64,000 nt of DNA from Actinosynnema pretiosum (GCF_024171695.1 NZ_JAMTCF010000017.1:62001-126000), one strand, 5' to 3'; positions 18,685-27,193 are shown, counted from the first letter of the stretch. The notes: a model not told the origin generated them from the letters alone. Numbers and translations are program-made.

Positions 18685-19560
18685 TCAGGTGATGTCCTTC
18701 TTCTGCGTCACGGCCCAGCCGCCCGCGAAGAACAGCGCCGTCCAGCCGAGGAACACCAGCGTGCTGAGCCACCAGTCCAGCGCGCCCGCCGCGCCCGCGG
18801 CGCCCATCAGGACCTCCTTGAGGCCGTCCGGGACCACGCCCACGTTGCCCATGAACACGTCGGCCGCCACACCGCCGGTGATGCCGTTGGCGGCGCCGTT
18901 CGGCAGGAAGGCGATCACGCCCGACAGGTCCTGGACCTGGAGCACCAGCTGCAGGGCGTTCTCGATCACCAGCATGTAGAGCACCAGCACCACGGTCGTG
19001 CCGACGGTGCTGTTCAGCAGCGCGCCGACGCCGACGCCGAACATGGTCATCAGCATCGTGGACAGCACGCCGACCGCGCACAGCGCGAACCAGCCACCGG
19101 CCTCGGGAAGCTGACCGGAGTCGGCGGTCAGCGAGATGCCGATGCTGACCGTGGTCACGATGATCAGGCCGTAGATCGCGCCCCAGGCCAGGTAGACGAC
19201 CAGCTTCGCGGTCATCGCCGACACCCGGTTCGGGGCGGTGAGGAACGTGGTGGTGATCGTCTTGCGGTTGAACTCGCCCGCCACCGCGAGCCCGCCGAAG
19301 ATCATCGGGAAGATCGTGGCGATGTTGATGCTGCGGGTGATGCCGAACACCGACAGCTTCCACTCGTCGGCGGACACGCCCAGCAGCCCGCCGAGCAGCA
19401 CGTCGCCGTCCTCGGACGTGAGCGCCTCGCCGATGCTCTGGAGCAGCGCCCCGGTGCCCAGCGACCAGCCCAGCGCCAGCAGCACCGTCGGGATCATCAG
19501 GCCCCACCACAGGCCCGTGGTGGTGGTCTTGCGGAACTCCGCGCTGATCAAACCGCCCAT
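18685..19560 (-). CDS. ABC-2 type transporter permease
   Basis: This 291-residue integral membrane protein has about six hydrophobic segments: residues 18-40, then around 100, 145, 180, 215 and a C-terminal pair near 250-285. The cytosolic start GGLISAEFRKTTTTGLWWGL is typical of ABC-2 permeases. It pairs with the ATPase whose TGA overlaps this gene's ATG by one base (TGATG), so the two are translationally coupled. The substrate is unknown; such pairs often export lipids, antibiotics or peptides. GTG 19563 would add one Met. The C-terminus WAVTQKKDIT is cytosolic. Confidence 0.9.
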   Translation of the reverse strand: MGGLISAEFRKTTTTGLWWGLMIPTVLLALGWSLGTGALLQSIGEALTSEDGDVLLGGLLGVSADEWKLSVFGITRSINIATIFPMIFGGLAVAGEFNRKTITTTFLTAPNRVSAMTAKLVVYLAWGAIYGLIIVTTVSIGISLTADSGQLPEAGGWFALCAVGVLSTMLMTMFGVGVGALLNSTVGTTVVLVLYMLVIENALQLVLQVQDLSGVIAFLPNGAANGITGGVAADVFMGNVGVVPDGLKEVLMGAAGAAGALDWWLSTLVFLGWTALFFAGGWAVTQKKDIT

Positions 19561-20933
19561 CACGCACCGCCCCCGAGACCGCTCTGACCCTGCTGACCCT
19601 GCTGGTTGCCGCCGGGCGGCGGCGCGTACGGCGAGTCAGGGGGTGGCGGCGCCTGCTGGTCCGGCGCGGCCGGGAACTGGCCCGACGTCGGCTGCTGGTA
19701 GGCCTGCTGCTGGTACGCCTGCTGCTGCGGGTCGTACCCCGGCTGCGGCTGCTGCTGGTAGGCCTGCTGCTGCGGGTCGTAGCCCGGCTGGCCCTGGTAG
19801 CCCTGCGGCGGCTGCTGCGGGTACCCCTGCGGGGCCTGCTGCTGGTACGCCTGCTGCGGGTCGTAGCCCGGCTGGCCCTGGTAGCCCTGCTGGGGCTGCT
19901 GCGGGTAGCCCGGCTGGGCCGGGTAGCCGGGGGGCGGGGTGTGGTAGCCGGTCTGCTGCGGCTGCTGCTGCTGGTAGGCCTGGGCGAAGCCGGGCGGCGG
20001 AGCCTGGTAGCCCGGCATCGGCGCGCCCGTGTACTGGCCGCTGGTCAGCTGGAAGAACAGCCGTTCCAGGTCGACCTTCTCCTCCTGGATGCCGTACACC
20101 GACACGCCCGCCTTCAGCGCGACGTCCGCGATGTGCTTCGGCTCGGCCCCGCTGACCGCGATCCGGCCGTCCGGGGTCTGCTCGATCGCCGACAGCCCGT
20201 CCGCCTGCAGCGCCGCGACCAGCTGCGCCGGGTCGGACGGCTGCACCAGCACGCGGTTCTGCTGCGAGCCGCGCAGCTGGTCCAGCGACCCGTAGTACAT
20301 GGTCTGGCCCCGGCTGACGATCACCACCTGGTCGACCGTCTGCTCGACCTCGGCCAGCAGGTGGCTGGAGATCAGCACCGTGCGACCGCTGCGCGCGTAC
20401 GACTGGAGGAACTGGCGCAGCCAGGCGATGCCCTCGGGGTCGAGGCCGTTCGCGGGCTCGTCCAGCACCAGGATCTGCGGGTCGCCGAGCAGCGCGGTGG
20501 CCAGGGCCAGCCGCTGCTTCATGCCCAGCGAGAAGCCGCCCGCCTTGCGGTCGGCCGCCGCGCCCAGCCCGACGAGCTGGAGCACCTGGTCGGCCCGCTG
20601 GTCGGGCACGCCCATCGCCGCCGCGTACACGCGCAGGTGGTTGCGCGCCGTCCGCGACGGGTGGACGCCCTGCGCCTCCAGCACCGCGCCCACCACGCGG
20701 CCGGGGTTCCCCAGCTCGGTGAAGGGCCGCCCGTTGATCAGCGCGGTGCCCGCCGTGGGCGACACCAGGCCGAGCAACATGCGCAAGGTCGTAGTCTTTC
20801 CGGCCCCGTTGGGGCCGAGGAAGCCGGTCACCGAACCCGGTTCCACCGTGAAGCTCAAGTTCTGCACCGCCGCGACCGGACCGAACTGCTTGGTCAAGCC
20901 CTGCACCACGATGCGGCCACTGCCGTCGTGCAC
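19560..20933 (-). CDS. ABC transporter ATPase with prion-like Q/Y/P/G tail
   Basis: The first ~305 residues of this 457-residue protein are a normal DrrA/CcmA-like ABC ATPase. They show Walker A GPNGAGKTT, signature FSLGMKQR, Walker B ILVLDEPANGLDPEG, the H-loop SSHLL and a C-terminal domain ending LERLFFQLT. A low-complexity tail of about 150 residues follows. It consists of Gln, Tyr, Pro, Gly and Asp with repeats such as GYQGQPGYDPQQAYQQ, and ends QSGLGGGA. Such a tail is not part of the transporter family. It could mediate condensation or protein contacts, which is inference. The partner permease overlaps the stop. Confidence 0.92.
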   Translation of the reverse strand: MHDGSGRIVVQGLTKQFGPVAAVQNLSFTVEPGSVTGFLGPNGAGKTTTLRMLLGLVSPTAGTALINGRPFTELGNPGRVVGAVLEAQGVHPSRTARNHLRVYAAAMGVPDQRADQVLQLVGLGAAADRKAGGFSLGMKQRLALATALLGDPQILVLDEPANGLDPEGIAWLRQFLQSYARSGRTVLISSHLLAEVEQTVDQVVIVSRGQTMYYGSLDQLRGSQQNRVLVQPSDPAQLVAALQADGLSAIEQTPDGRIAVSGAEPKHIADVALKAGVSVYGIQEEKVDLERLFFQLTSGQYTGAPMPGYQAPPPGFAQAYQQQQPQQTGYHTPPPGYPAQPGYPQQPQQGYQGQPGYDPQQAYQQQAPQGYPQQPPQGYQGQPGYDPQQQAYQQQPQPGYDPQQQAYQQQAYQQPTSGQFPAAPDQQAPPPPDSPYAPPPGGNQQGQQGQSGLGGGA

Positions 20934-20985
20934 GCCGTCCCTCCCCGAAATGTGCTGCTCGGGGGCCCATCCTGCCCTAGACGGG

Positions 20986-21417
20986 TCAGTCGGGGAGGGC
21001 GTGTCGCGGTTTCGACACCACCGCGGGGATCTCCTGGGTGACCTCCTCGGCGCGTTCGGGGGCGGGTTCGGGGGTGCTCCCCGGTTCCGTGAACGCGGTC
21101 TGGCGGGTGAACGGGTTGCGCAGCGGCTTGCGCCGCTCGCGGTGCTGGACGCCGTCCCCGATCAGGTGCTGGTGGGCCATCGTCCAGACCTGGCACGGCC
21201 ACTTCTTGTGCCGCAGCACGCCGGGGCACGCGCGGCAGCGGCCGTCCGGATCGGGCTGGTGAACGGTGAGCAGCAGCCTCCAGCCGTCGGCGAGGCGGTG
21301 GATCTCGGCGCGGGCGAGCGGCACCAGCGAGTCCGCCTCGCCGCGCTCGGCGGCCTCGTCCAGCAGGGCCAGTCGGCGCAGGACGGCGGCGCGCAGCGAC
21401 TCGTCCACGGCGCTCAC
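20986..21417 (-). CDS. Small conserved protein with CxxC-type cluster
   Basis: This 143-residue protein is of unknown function. A helical N-terminal half (residues 1-50, ADSLVPLARAEIHRLADGW) is followed by DGRCRACPGVLRHKKWPCQVW, with Cys61, Cys64 and Cys75, then a basic stretch and an acidic Pro/Glu tail. Three Cys plus nearby His make a metal site possible. Similar CRxC...WPCxVW proteins occur in other actinomycetes. GTG 21417 has AAGGGGG just upstream, which favours it over the longer frame to 21972. It lies about 50 bp upstream of the ABC pair in the same direction and may belong to the same transcript. Confidence 0.75.
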   Translation of the reverse strand: MSAVDESLRAAVLRRLALLDEAAERGEADSLVPLARAEIHRLADGWRLLLTVHQPDPDGRCRACPGVLRHKKWPCQVWTMAHQHLIGDGVQHRERRKPLRNPFTRQTAFTEPGSTPEPAPERAEEVTQEIPAVVSKPRHALPD

Positions 21418-22110
21418 GCCCCCTTCGTGGTCGGGATCGTTCGCCCGAGCGGGTGGACTTCCCGGAACGGGGGAGAGGGGGGTGGTCCACCGGGCGCAGT
21501 GGCGGAGATCACGGTCGGCGCGGAGCGCGCGCCCGGCGCGTCGGCGCGGTGGGGCGGCGGCGTGTCGAGCGCGGGGCCGGTCGCCGCGCCCAGGACTGGG
21601 CGGGGACGCGGGAGGGGGCGCGGGCGCCGCCTGCTGGGGCGCGCGTCGAGTCCCGCGCCGGTCTCGGCTCCGGTCGAGGGGCCGGTCATCGCGCTGATCG
21701 CCGGGCTGATCACCGGGCCCGCCCCGGCGCCGATCACCGCGCCCGGCGCTGCGCCGGAGGTGGTGCCGGTGGGGGTGCCGGGGGTGGTGCGCGCGGTCCG
21801 GCCGCGGGGTCGTGTCACGGGTGCTCCGATCCGGGTCGGCGGTGCTGGGTGCCGGGGACCGGGGCGCGTGTCCACGCGACGCCGCACGACCCCGTCCTGA
21901 CCATCGGTCGCGGGCGCGCGAGTGCTTACCCGTGAACACCGGATTCACTCGTTTGCTTGAGCATTCCGGCATACCTCGTGCGGATCGACCCGCGTGTCAC
22001 TTCGGTGGGGTGCTGGGCAGCGGGGGCCGTTGCCGGCTAAGATGGTGGCGCGGCCCGCTCCCAGTGACCCCCAGGCTGGTTGAGCGGGTCGCCTCTTCTT
22101 GGCTCCACGC
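21418..22110. other. Gene-poor stretch between the Cys protein and ald
   Basis: No convincing gene is seen in these 690 bases. A minus-strand frame (21887-21414) would couple by GTGA to the small Cys protein, but its translation is Pro/Ala/Gly/Thr-rich without any domain, so it is left out. The stretch 21700-21760 has quasi-repeats of a GATCRCCGGGC type. TAAGAT at 22038-22043 resembles a -10 box on the plus strand and could start a short transcript ending at the hairpin at 22111-22147. Confidence 0.4.
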
Positions 22111-22147
22111 GAAGGGGCGCCCACCGGATGCCGGTGGGCGCCCCTTC
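22111..22147. terminator. Strong hairpin terminator after ald
   Basis: A perfect 17-bp stem (22111-22127 with 22131-22147) closes an ATG triloop. It lies 23 bp after the ald stop on the minus strand and can act in both directions. Confidence 0.88.
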
Positions 22148-22169
22148 GCCGTTCCGCCCGCCTGGCCGG

Positions 22170-23276
22170 TCAGACCGGGTGGGGCGCGTGCTCCAGGTCG
22201 TGCGCGAGCGCCACCGGGCCGTTGGTCAGCGCGCCCCGGTGGGTGTTCAGGCCCAGCGCCAGCGCGTGGTCCGCGCGCAGCGCCTCCCGCCAGCCCCGGT
22301 CGGCGAGCGCCGCCGCGTACGGCAGGGTCACGTTGGTCAGCGCGTACGTCGAGGTGCGCGGCACCGCGCCCGGCATGTTCGCGACGCAGTAGAACACCGC
22401 GTCGTGCACCGGGTAGGTCGGGTCGGCGTGCGTGGTCGGCCGCGAGTCGGCGAAGCAGCCGCCCTGGTCGATCGCGATGTCCACCAGCACCGACCCCGGC
22501 CGCATCCGCGCCACCAGCTCGTTGTCCACCAGCTTCGGCGCCCGCGCGCCGGGCACCAGCACCGCGCCGATCACCAGGTCCGCCTCCAGCACGGCCTGCT
22601 CCACCGAGTACCGGGTCGACGCCACCGTGCGCAGCCGGTTCCCGAAGCGCGCGTCGATCTGCCGCAGCCGGTCCACGCTGGTGTCCAGCACCTCCACGTC
22701 CGCGCCCATGCCGACCGCGATCGTCGCCGCGCTCAGCCCGGCCACGCCACCGCCGATCACCACCACCCGAGCCGGGTGCACGCCGGGCACCCCGCCGGGC
22801 AGCACCCCGCGCCCGCCGGACGGCCTCATCAGCGCGAACGCCCCCACCTGCGGCGCCAGCCTGCCCGCCACCTCGGACATGGGGGCCAGCAGCGGCAGCG
22901 CGCCGCCCGCCGTCTGCACCGTCTCGTAGGCGATCGCGGTCGTGCCCGAGGCCAGCAGCGCCTCGGTCAGCGGCCGGTCCGCCGCCAGGTGCAGGTAGGT
23001 GAACAGCACCTGGTCCTCCCGCAGCCGGGGGTACTCCTCGGCCACCGGTTCCTTCACCTTCAGCACCAGCTCGCCCTCGGCCCACACGTCGTCGGCCGAG
23101 GCGAGCACCTTGGCGCCCGCCGACAGGTACTCGTCGTCCGGGATCGCGGACCCCAGGCCCGCGCCCGCCTCGACGAACACCTCGTGGCCGCGCGCGGACA
23201 GCTCGTGGGCGCCAGCCGGGGTGAGGGCGACGCGGTACTCGTGGTTCTTGACCTCGCGGGGGACTGCGATGCGCAC
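22170..23276 (-). CDS. ald: Alanine dehydrogenase
   Basis: This NAD-dependent enzyme interconverts L-alanine and pyruvate plus ammonia. Its 368-residue length is normal. The start MRIAVPREVKNHEYRVALTP carries the family's substrate-binding Arg. KVKEP contains the substrate Lys and TYLHLA the catalytic His. The Rossmann motif is VVIGGGVAGLSAA, and DIAIDQGGCF completes the site. The GTG 23276 start has AAGGAGG upstream. It is divergent from the glycine riboswitch unit with a ~195-bp gap, which places alanine and glycine/serine nitrogen metabolism back to back. Confidence 0.96.
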   Translation of the reverse strand: MRIAVPREVKNHEYRVALTPAGAHELSARGHEVFVEAGAGLGSAIPDDEYLSAGAKVLASADDVWAEGELVLKVKEPVAEEYPRLREDQVLFTYLHLAADRPLTEALLASGTTAIAYETVQTAGGALPLLAPMSEVAGRLAPQVGAFALMRPSGGRGVLPGGVPGVHPARVVVIGGGVAGLSAATIAVGMGADVEVLDTSVDRLRQIDARFGNRLRTVASTRYSVEQAVLEADLVIGAVLVPGARAPKLVDNELVARMRPGSVLVDIAIDQGGCFADSRPTTHADPTYPVHDAVFYCVANMPGAVPRTSTYALTNVTLPYAAALADRGWREALRADHALALGLNTHRGALTNGPVALAHDLEHAPHPV

Positions 23277-23387
23277 GGTGGCCTCCTTCGCTGCGGTGAT
23301 TGCCTAAAGGTCGGGTACCCGCCGCGGGGTGTCATCGTGCTCGCGGCACGAACACGGCCCCTGGCGGTTGTGCTCGCGGACCAATCG

Positions 23388-23417
23388 TTGACACCCCTCC
23401 GGGTGGCCACCTAGCGT
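23388..23417 (+). promoter_or_regulatory. Sigma-A type promoter of the riboswitch-gcvH-sdaA unit
   Basis: TTGACA (23388-23393), an 18-base spacer and TAGCGT (23412-23417) match a vegetative actinomycete promoter. The start site would fall near 23424, about 50 bases before the first riboswitch aptamer. Confidence 0.7.
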
Positions 23418-23469
23418 TCGGGCCTCAACTGAACATCGGCCGCGGCGTCCCTGGCGGGGCGCCGGATCA

Positions 23470-23649
23470 CCGGCGGGAGAGTCCTCGGGAACGACCGGGG
23501 CGCCGAAGGAGCAAGTACCCCGCACACTCTCAGGCAACGGGAACCGCCGGGGTGAGGCCGCTCTGGAAAGCGCACCCCGAAGGGGGAAGCGCACCCACGG
23601 TGCAAGCCGCTCGCGCGGCGAAGCTCTCAGGTACCAGGACAGAGTGGGG
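23470..23649 (+). ncRNA. Tandem glycine riboswitch
   Basis: Two aptamers lie in a row upstream of gcvH. The first (about 23473-23547) has GGGAGAGTCC, CGCCGAAGGAGCAA and CTCTCAGGCAA. The second (about 23557-23649) has CGCTCTGGAAAGCGC, CGAAGGGGGAAGCGC and AGCTCTCAGGTACCAGGACAGAG. These are the conserved blocks of gcvT-type glycine aptamers, which bind glycine and usually switch expression on. Only about 40 bases separate it from gcvH, so control may act on translation. It should tie gcvH and sdaA expression to excess glycine. Confidence 0.95.
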
Positions 23650-23687
23650 GATCAACCCACCACCGGTCCCACGACAGGAGCGCCGCC

Positions 23688-24071
23688 GTGCCCGCATTCC
23701 CCGAGAACCTGCTGTACACCGCCGACCACGAGTGGGTCGACTGGACGCCCGGCACCCAGGAGCCGGTGTCGGTCGGCATCACCTCGTACGCCGCCGAGTC
23801 GCTCGGCGACATCGTGTTCGTGCAGCTGCCCGAGGTGGGCGAGCGCGTCACGTCCGGGCAGGTGTGCGGCGAGCTGGAGTCGACCAAGTCGGTCAGCGAC
23901 CTGTACGCGCCGGTCAGCGGCGAGGTCGTGGAGGTCAACACCGGCGCGGTGGAGGACCCCGCGCTGGTCAACGGCGACCCGTACGGCGGCGGGTGGCTGT
24001 TCAAGGTCCGGGTCGAGAGCGCCGAGGGGCTGCTCACGGCCGCGAAGTACGCCGAGCTGACCGGGGACTGA
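23688..24071 (+). CDS. gcvH: Glycine cleavage system H protein
   Basis: This 127-residue lipoyl carrier shuttles the aminomethyl group from the P protein to the T and L proteins in glycine cleavage. The lipoyl Lys lies in GELESTKSVSDLYAP, and DHEWVDW and the C-terminal GWLFKVRV blocks are typical. GTG 23688 has ACAGGAG at a good distance. It is controlled by the glycine riboswitch and followed after 3 bp by sdaA. GcvT and GcvP are not in this window, so the complex must be completed from elsewhere. Confidence 0.96.
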   Translation: MPAFPENLLYTADHEWVDWTPGTQEPVSVGITSYAAESLGDIVFVQLPEVGERVTSGQVCGELESTKSVSDLYAPVSGEVVEVNTGAVEDPALVNGDPYGGGWLFKVRVESAEGLLTAAKYAELTGD

Positions 24072-24074
24072 CCG

Positions 24075-25442
24075 GTGGCGATCAGCGTCTTCGACCTGTT
24101 CTCCGTCGGCATCGGGCCCTCCAGCTCCCACACGGTGGGCCCGATGCGGGCGGCGGCCACGTTCGCGGAGCGGGTGCGCGGGGTGTCCGGGGAGGTGCAC
24201 CGGGTGCGGGTCGAGCTGTTCGGCTCGCTCGGCGCCACCGGGCACGGGCACGGCAGCCCCAAGGCCGTGCTGCTCGGGCTGGAGGGCAACAAGCCGGAGG
24301 AGGTCGACCCGGTCGTCGCGGAGGCGCGGGTGGCCGAGATCAGGGCGGCGGGCGCGCTGCGGCTCGGCGGTGGCGCGGAGATCGCGTTCCGCGAGCCCGA
24401 CGACCTGGTGATGCACCGCCGCAAGTCGCTGCCGCTGCACCCGAACGGGATGGTGTTCGAGGCGTTCGACGCGGCCGGGGCGAGCCTGGACCGGGCCGAG
24501 TACTACTCGGTCGGGGGCGGGTTCGTGGTCGACGAGCACGCGTCGGGCGCGGACCGCATCAAGCCCGACACGACCCCGCTGGCCCACCCGTTCCGCACCG
24601 GCGACGAGCTGCTCGACCTGACCGCGTCCACCGGGCTGCGGATCAGCGAGGTGATGCTGGCGAACGAGCTGGCGTGGCGCAGCGAGGACGAGGTGCGGCG
24701 GGGGCTGCTGCACATCTGGCAGGTGATGCAGGACTGCGTCGAGCGCGGCTGCACCGAGCAGGGCGTGCTGCCGGGCGGGTTGAAGGTGCGGCGGCGGGCG
24801 GCGGAGATGAGGCGGTCGCTGCGCGACGAGCACTACGCCACGGACCCGCTGCGGGTGATGGACTGGGTGACCCTGTTCGCGCTGGCGGTGAACGAGGAGA
24901 ACGCGGCGGGCGGTCGCGTGGTGACCGCGCCGACGAACGGGGCGGCCGGGATCGTGCCCGCGGTGCTGCACTACTACGCCCGGTTCGTGCCGGGGGCGTC
25001 GGACGACGGCGTGGTGCGGTTCCTGCTGACGGCGGGGGCGGTGGGGGTGCTGTTCAAGGAGAACGCGTCGATCTCCGGGGCCGAGGTGGGGTGCCAGGGC
25101 GAGGTCGGGTCGGCGTGCTCGATGGCGGCGGCCGGGTTGGCGGAGGTGCTCGGGGGGACCGCGACGCAGGTGGAGAACGCCGCGGAGATCGCGATGGAGC
25201 ACAACCTCGGGTTGACGTGCGACCCGATCGGGGGGTTGGTGCAGATCCCGTGCATCGAGCGGAACGCGCTGGCGTCGATCAAGGCGATCACGGCGGCTCG
25301 GATGGCGCTGCGGGGGGACGGGTCGCACTTCGTGTCGTTGGACAAGGTCATCAAGACCATGCGGGACACGGGGAAGGACATGAAGGTGAAGTACAAGGAG
25401 ACGGCGCGGGGTGGGCTCGCGGTGAACGTCATCGAGTGCTGA
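24075..25442 (+). CDS. sdaA: L-serine ammonia-lyase (iron-sulfur type)
   Basis: This enzyme turns L-serine into pyruvate and ammonia using a [4Fe-4S] cluster. Its 455-residue length matches single-chain SdaA. MAISVFDLFSVGIGPSSSHTVGPMR is split by the classical GPSSSHT motif; Cys residues for the cluster occur in GCQGEVGSACSMAAAG and LTCDPIGGLVQIPCIER. With GcvH and the riboswitch it drains glycine-derived serine. An AICE is inserted at the 3' end: bases up to about 25405 are host, and the last 12 codons and stop are supplied by the element with synonymous changes. The displaced host end lies at 33860-33921. The C-terminal TARGGLAVNVIEC is unchanged, so the enzyme should be active. Confidence 0.95.
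   Translation: MAISVFDLFSVGIGPSSSHTVGPMRAAATFAERVRGVSGEVHRVRVELFGSLGATGHGHGSPKAVLLGLEGNKPEEVDPVVAEARVAEIRAAGALRLGGGAEIAFREPDDLVMHRRKSLPLHPNGMVFEAFDAAGASLDRAEYYSVGGGFVVDEHASGADRIKPDTTPLAHPFRTGDELLDLTASTGLRISEVMLANELAWRSEDEVRRGLLHIWQVMQDCVERGCTEQGVLPGGLKVRRRAAEMRRSLRDEHYATDPLRVMDWVTLFALAVNEENAAGGRVVTAPTNGAAGIVPAVLHYYARFVPGASDDGVVRFLLTAGAVGVLFKENASISGAEVGCQGEVGSACSMAAAGLAEVLGGTATQVENAAEIAMEHNLGLTCDPIGGLVQIPCIERNALASIKAITAARMALRGDGSHFVSLDKVIKTMRDTGKDMKVKYKETARGGLAVNVIEC
25381..25442 (+). repeat. attL: host sdaA/element junction
   Basis: These 62 bases match 33860-33921 at 57 positions. The first 25 bases are identical and are the likely recombination core. The five differences fall in third or synonymous codon positions (GCG/GCT, GGT/GGC, CTC/TTG, GCG/GCC), so both copies encode TARGGLAVNVIEC after the core. 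Confidence 0.9.
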
Positions 25443-25512
25443 TAAACGGGGGCTGACCAGCGGATACGGTTGCCATCGTTGCTCGGTGGTTCTCGTGCCT
25501 GCCTGACACCTC

Positions 25513-25532
25513 ACGGCCTGGAGACGGCCTGG
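25513..25532 (+). promoter_or_regulatory. Candidate left arm-type integrase sites
   Basis: Two direct ACGGCCTGG units at 25513-25521 and 25524-25532 (11-bp period) recur near the right end at 33796-33804 and 33807-33815 with the same spacing. Repeats flanking both att cores are what a lambda-type integrase needs for arm binding. Confidence 0.5.
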
Positions 25533-25549
25533 GACCCGGTTCTTTGCCC

Positions 25550-25596
25550 AGCAATAGGCCCCCACCCCGGAACCCACGGGATGGGGGCCTATTGCT
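25550..25596 (+). terminator. Element-borne terminator behind sdaA
   Basis: A perfect 15-bp stem (25550-25564 with 25582-25596), partly AT-containing, closes a 17-base loop. It stands about 110 bp after the sdaA stop on the element side of attL, so the element brings its own terminator in place of the displaced host one at 33950-33986. Confidence 0.8.
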
Positions 25597-25857
25597 GTGC
25601 CGGTGGGGGCATCTCGTTGGCAAGGCGGCGGAGCCGTCGCGGCAGCGATCGCCATGACCAGCGCTGCCCGGTCTTGAACCACCGCGATCGGCCCGAGCCT
25701 GGGCGCTGGGAGCGTGTGTGGGTCTGCGCGTCCCCTGCTGCGTGCCGCCGCACCCGGCCCCCTGCGTCGACCTCGCGCCCGGCCGTCGGGCGGAGCGAAG
25801 CGGGAGCCCGGCGGGCCGGAGTGCGTGGGGCGGCGCAACGGAGGGTCGGACCAGCCA

Positions 25858-25880
25858 GCGCGCCGCCGTAGGCGGCGCGC
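25858..25880 (-). terminator. Hairpin behind the XRE regulator
   Basis: GCGCGCCGCC (25858-25867) pairs perfectly with GGCGGCGCGC (25871-25880) around a GTA triloop. It lies about 65 bp after the stop of the minus-strand regulator at 25946. Confidence 0.6.
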
Positions 25881-25945
25881 CTTGATCCCATACAGCGCAA
25901 TTCTTCAACGCACCACGCCACCACGGCGCGGACGCGCACCAGGGG

Positions 25946-27166
25946 TTAACGGCTGGGCAACGTCGCCCTGAACGCGGCCAACTCGTCTTCCAGTGGACGC
26001 GCCCCAGGATCGCCCGCCATCACGTGGTGCAGGCGTTCGGTCAGCTCATCGGCCAGCATGGACAGGTGGGTCACGGACTTGCGCTCTGCGGAGAACGCCT
26101 GCCGTGCCCACAACGCGGCGCCCTCCACGTCACCCGACTCCAGCGCGGCGACCGCCAACGTCAACCGGGCCTCACTGGCACGCATCGGGCTCCGCTCGCT
26201 GCCATCCGGCTTCCTGGACAGCCTCAGCACCTCGTGCGCGTGCTCGGACGCCCTGCCGTGCTCACCGACCAGGCGGTAGCAGTCCATCGCGTAGAAGTCC
26301 CACTTCGCCGGGTCGATCACAAAGTGGTTCTCCGGACGGCTCGGGTTCTCGTGCTCGCCTAGCAACCGGTGACCCTCGTCAAGGATCCTCGACACCTCGG
26401 CTTTGTTGCCCATCCGCGCCTGGGCCTTGGCGGCCTGGGCGGCCAGCTGCACCACCACCGACGAGTTCGGCGCGGCCTTGCTCCCGGCCTCGGTGTACTC
26501 CGACACCGACCGGTAGCGGTCCTGGGTGAGCGCGAACCAGGCACTCATCTCGAACGACCACGCCACGATCTCGCCGTGACCCGACTCCCTCCCCAACTGG
26601 GAAGCCGCGATCCGGGCGCTCTCCGCATGGCGCGGCAACCCGAGGTCGTAGTCAACGCACCCGATCAGCAGGGTGAGCCACCCCGCGATCACCATGAGGT
26701 CGCGGTGCTCGCGGAGCGTGCTGGGGCCGCTCAACAGCCTGCCGACGTACTCCAGCTGCGCTTGGGCGTCACGGCGCAGGTCTTCCGCGTTCCGCCACGC
26801 GTACTCGCAGCACAGCTCCTCGGTGATGGCCGTGAGCTGGTCGATCGTCTCTCCGCCGACATCCGTCCTGTGGATCTGACGCATGATGTCGCTGATTGCC
26901 CAAGGGGTCTTGTCCGTCGCGTTCACCGGCGCTCCACTACCGTTCGACGTGGACATCAGGTGAGCTGCGACCAGCGCACCGTCTGCCCGTACGAGCTGGT
27001 CAAGGCGGGCAATGGTGCTCTCGTCAGGCGTGAACCTGTTCCCCTCCGCGCGGCTGACCTGGCTCTGGCTCCACGCGGCTGCTCTCGCTAGGTCGGCCTG
27101 GCTGAACCCCGCTGCCAGGCGGAGCCTGCGCAACGCTTCACCGAAGGTCTCCACCTGCACTCCCAC
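25946..27166 (-). CDS. XRE-family regulator with TPR-like C-terminal domain
   Basis: This 406-residue protein has a helix-turn-helix at residues 8-62 (FGEALRRLRLAAGFSQADLARAA, then WSQSQVSRAEGN), with the QSQVSR recognition helix. An all-helical domain with TPR-like spacing (about 100-400) follows. Regulators of this shape are common in AICEs and beside actinomycete accessory genes, and may sense a peptide or small molecule. The GTG 27166 start faces a palindrome-rich gap shared with the divergent gene at 27291, suggesting autoregulation. Base use is a little less GC-rich than in the host genes around the element. Confidence 0.85.
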   Translation of the reverse strand: MGVQVETFGEALRRLRLAAGFSQADLARAAAWSQSQVSRAEGNRFTPDESTIARLDQLVRADGALVAAHLMSTSNGSGAPVNATDKTPWAISDIMRQIHRTDVGGETIDQLTAITEELCCEYAWRNAEDLRRDAQAQLEYVGRLLSGPSTLREHRDLMVIAGWLTLLIGCVDYDLGLPRHAESARIAASQLGRESGHGEIVAWSFEMSAWFALTQDRYRSVSEYTEAGSKAAPNSSVVVQLAAQAAKAQARMGNKAEVSRILDEGHRLLGEHENPSRPENHFVIDPAKWDFYAMDCYRLVGEHGRASEHAHEVLRLSRKPDGSERSPMRASEARLTLAVAALESGDVEGAALWARQAFSAERKSVTHLSMLADELTERLHHVMAGDPGARPLEDELAAFRATLPSR

Positions 27167-27173
27167 CCATGCT

Positions 27174-27193
27174 TATGCGCATGTCATGCGCAC
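27174..27193. promoter_or_regulatory. Operator-like ATGCGCAT repeats
   Basis: The palindrome ATGCGCAT (27175-27182) is followed after 3 bases by ATGCGCAC (27186-27193), right upstream of the XRE regulator start. The 11-bp spacing puts both on one DNA face, fitting cooperative binding of the regulator to its own promoter. Confidence 0.5.

Larger units (their letters stand above)
25443..25945. other. AICE left end, no gene
   Basis: These 500 bases hold the candidate arm sites (25513-25532), a decamer GCTGACCAGC (25452-25461) whose reverse complement occurs at 33838-33847, a strong terminator (25550-25596) and a GC-rich hairpin (25858-25880). Open frames here are Arg/Pro-rich with no domain. 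Confidence 0.6.

Noticed and set aside
19660..20020. Repeated GCTGCTGGTAGGCCTGCTG units considered as CRISPR or minisatellite
   Set aside because: They are the codons of the Gln/Tyr-rich tail of the ABC ATPase. There are no unique spacers and no cas genes.
21414..21887. Minus-strand frame coupled by GTGA to the small Cys protein
   Set aside because: The coupling is suggestive, but the Pro/Ala/Gly/Thr-rich translation and lack of any family resemblance make it more likely a chance frame.
25550..25596. AT-containing hairpin at the AICE left end considered as a tRNA remnant or att structure
   Set aside because: No tRNA arms or anticodon can be drawn. A terminator explains the perfect stem after sdaA.
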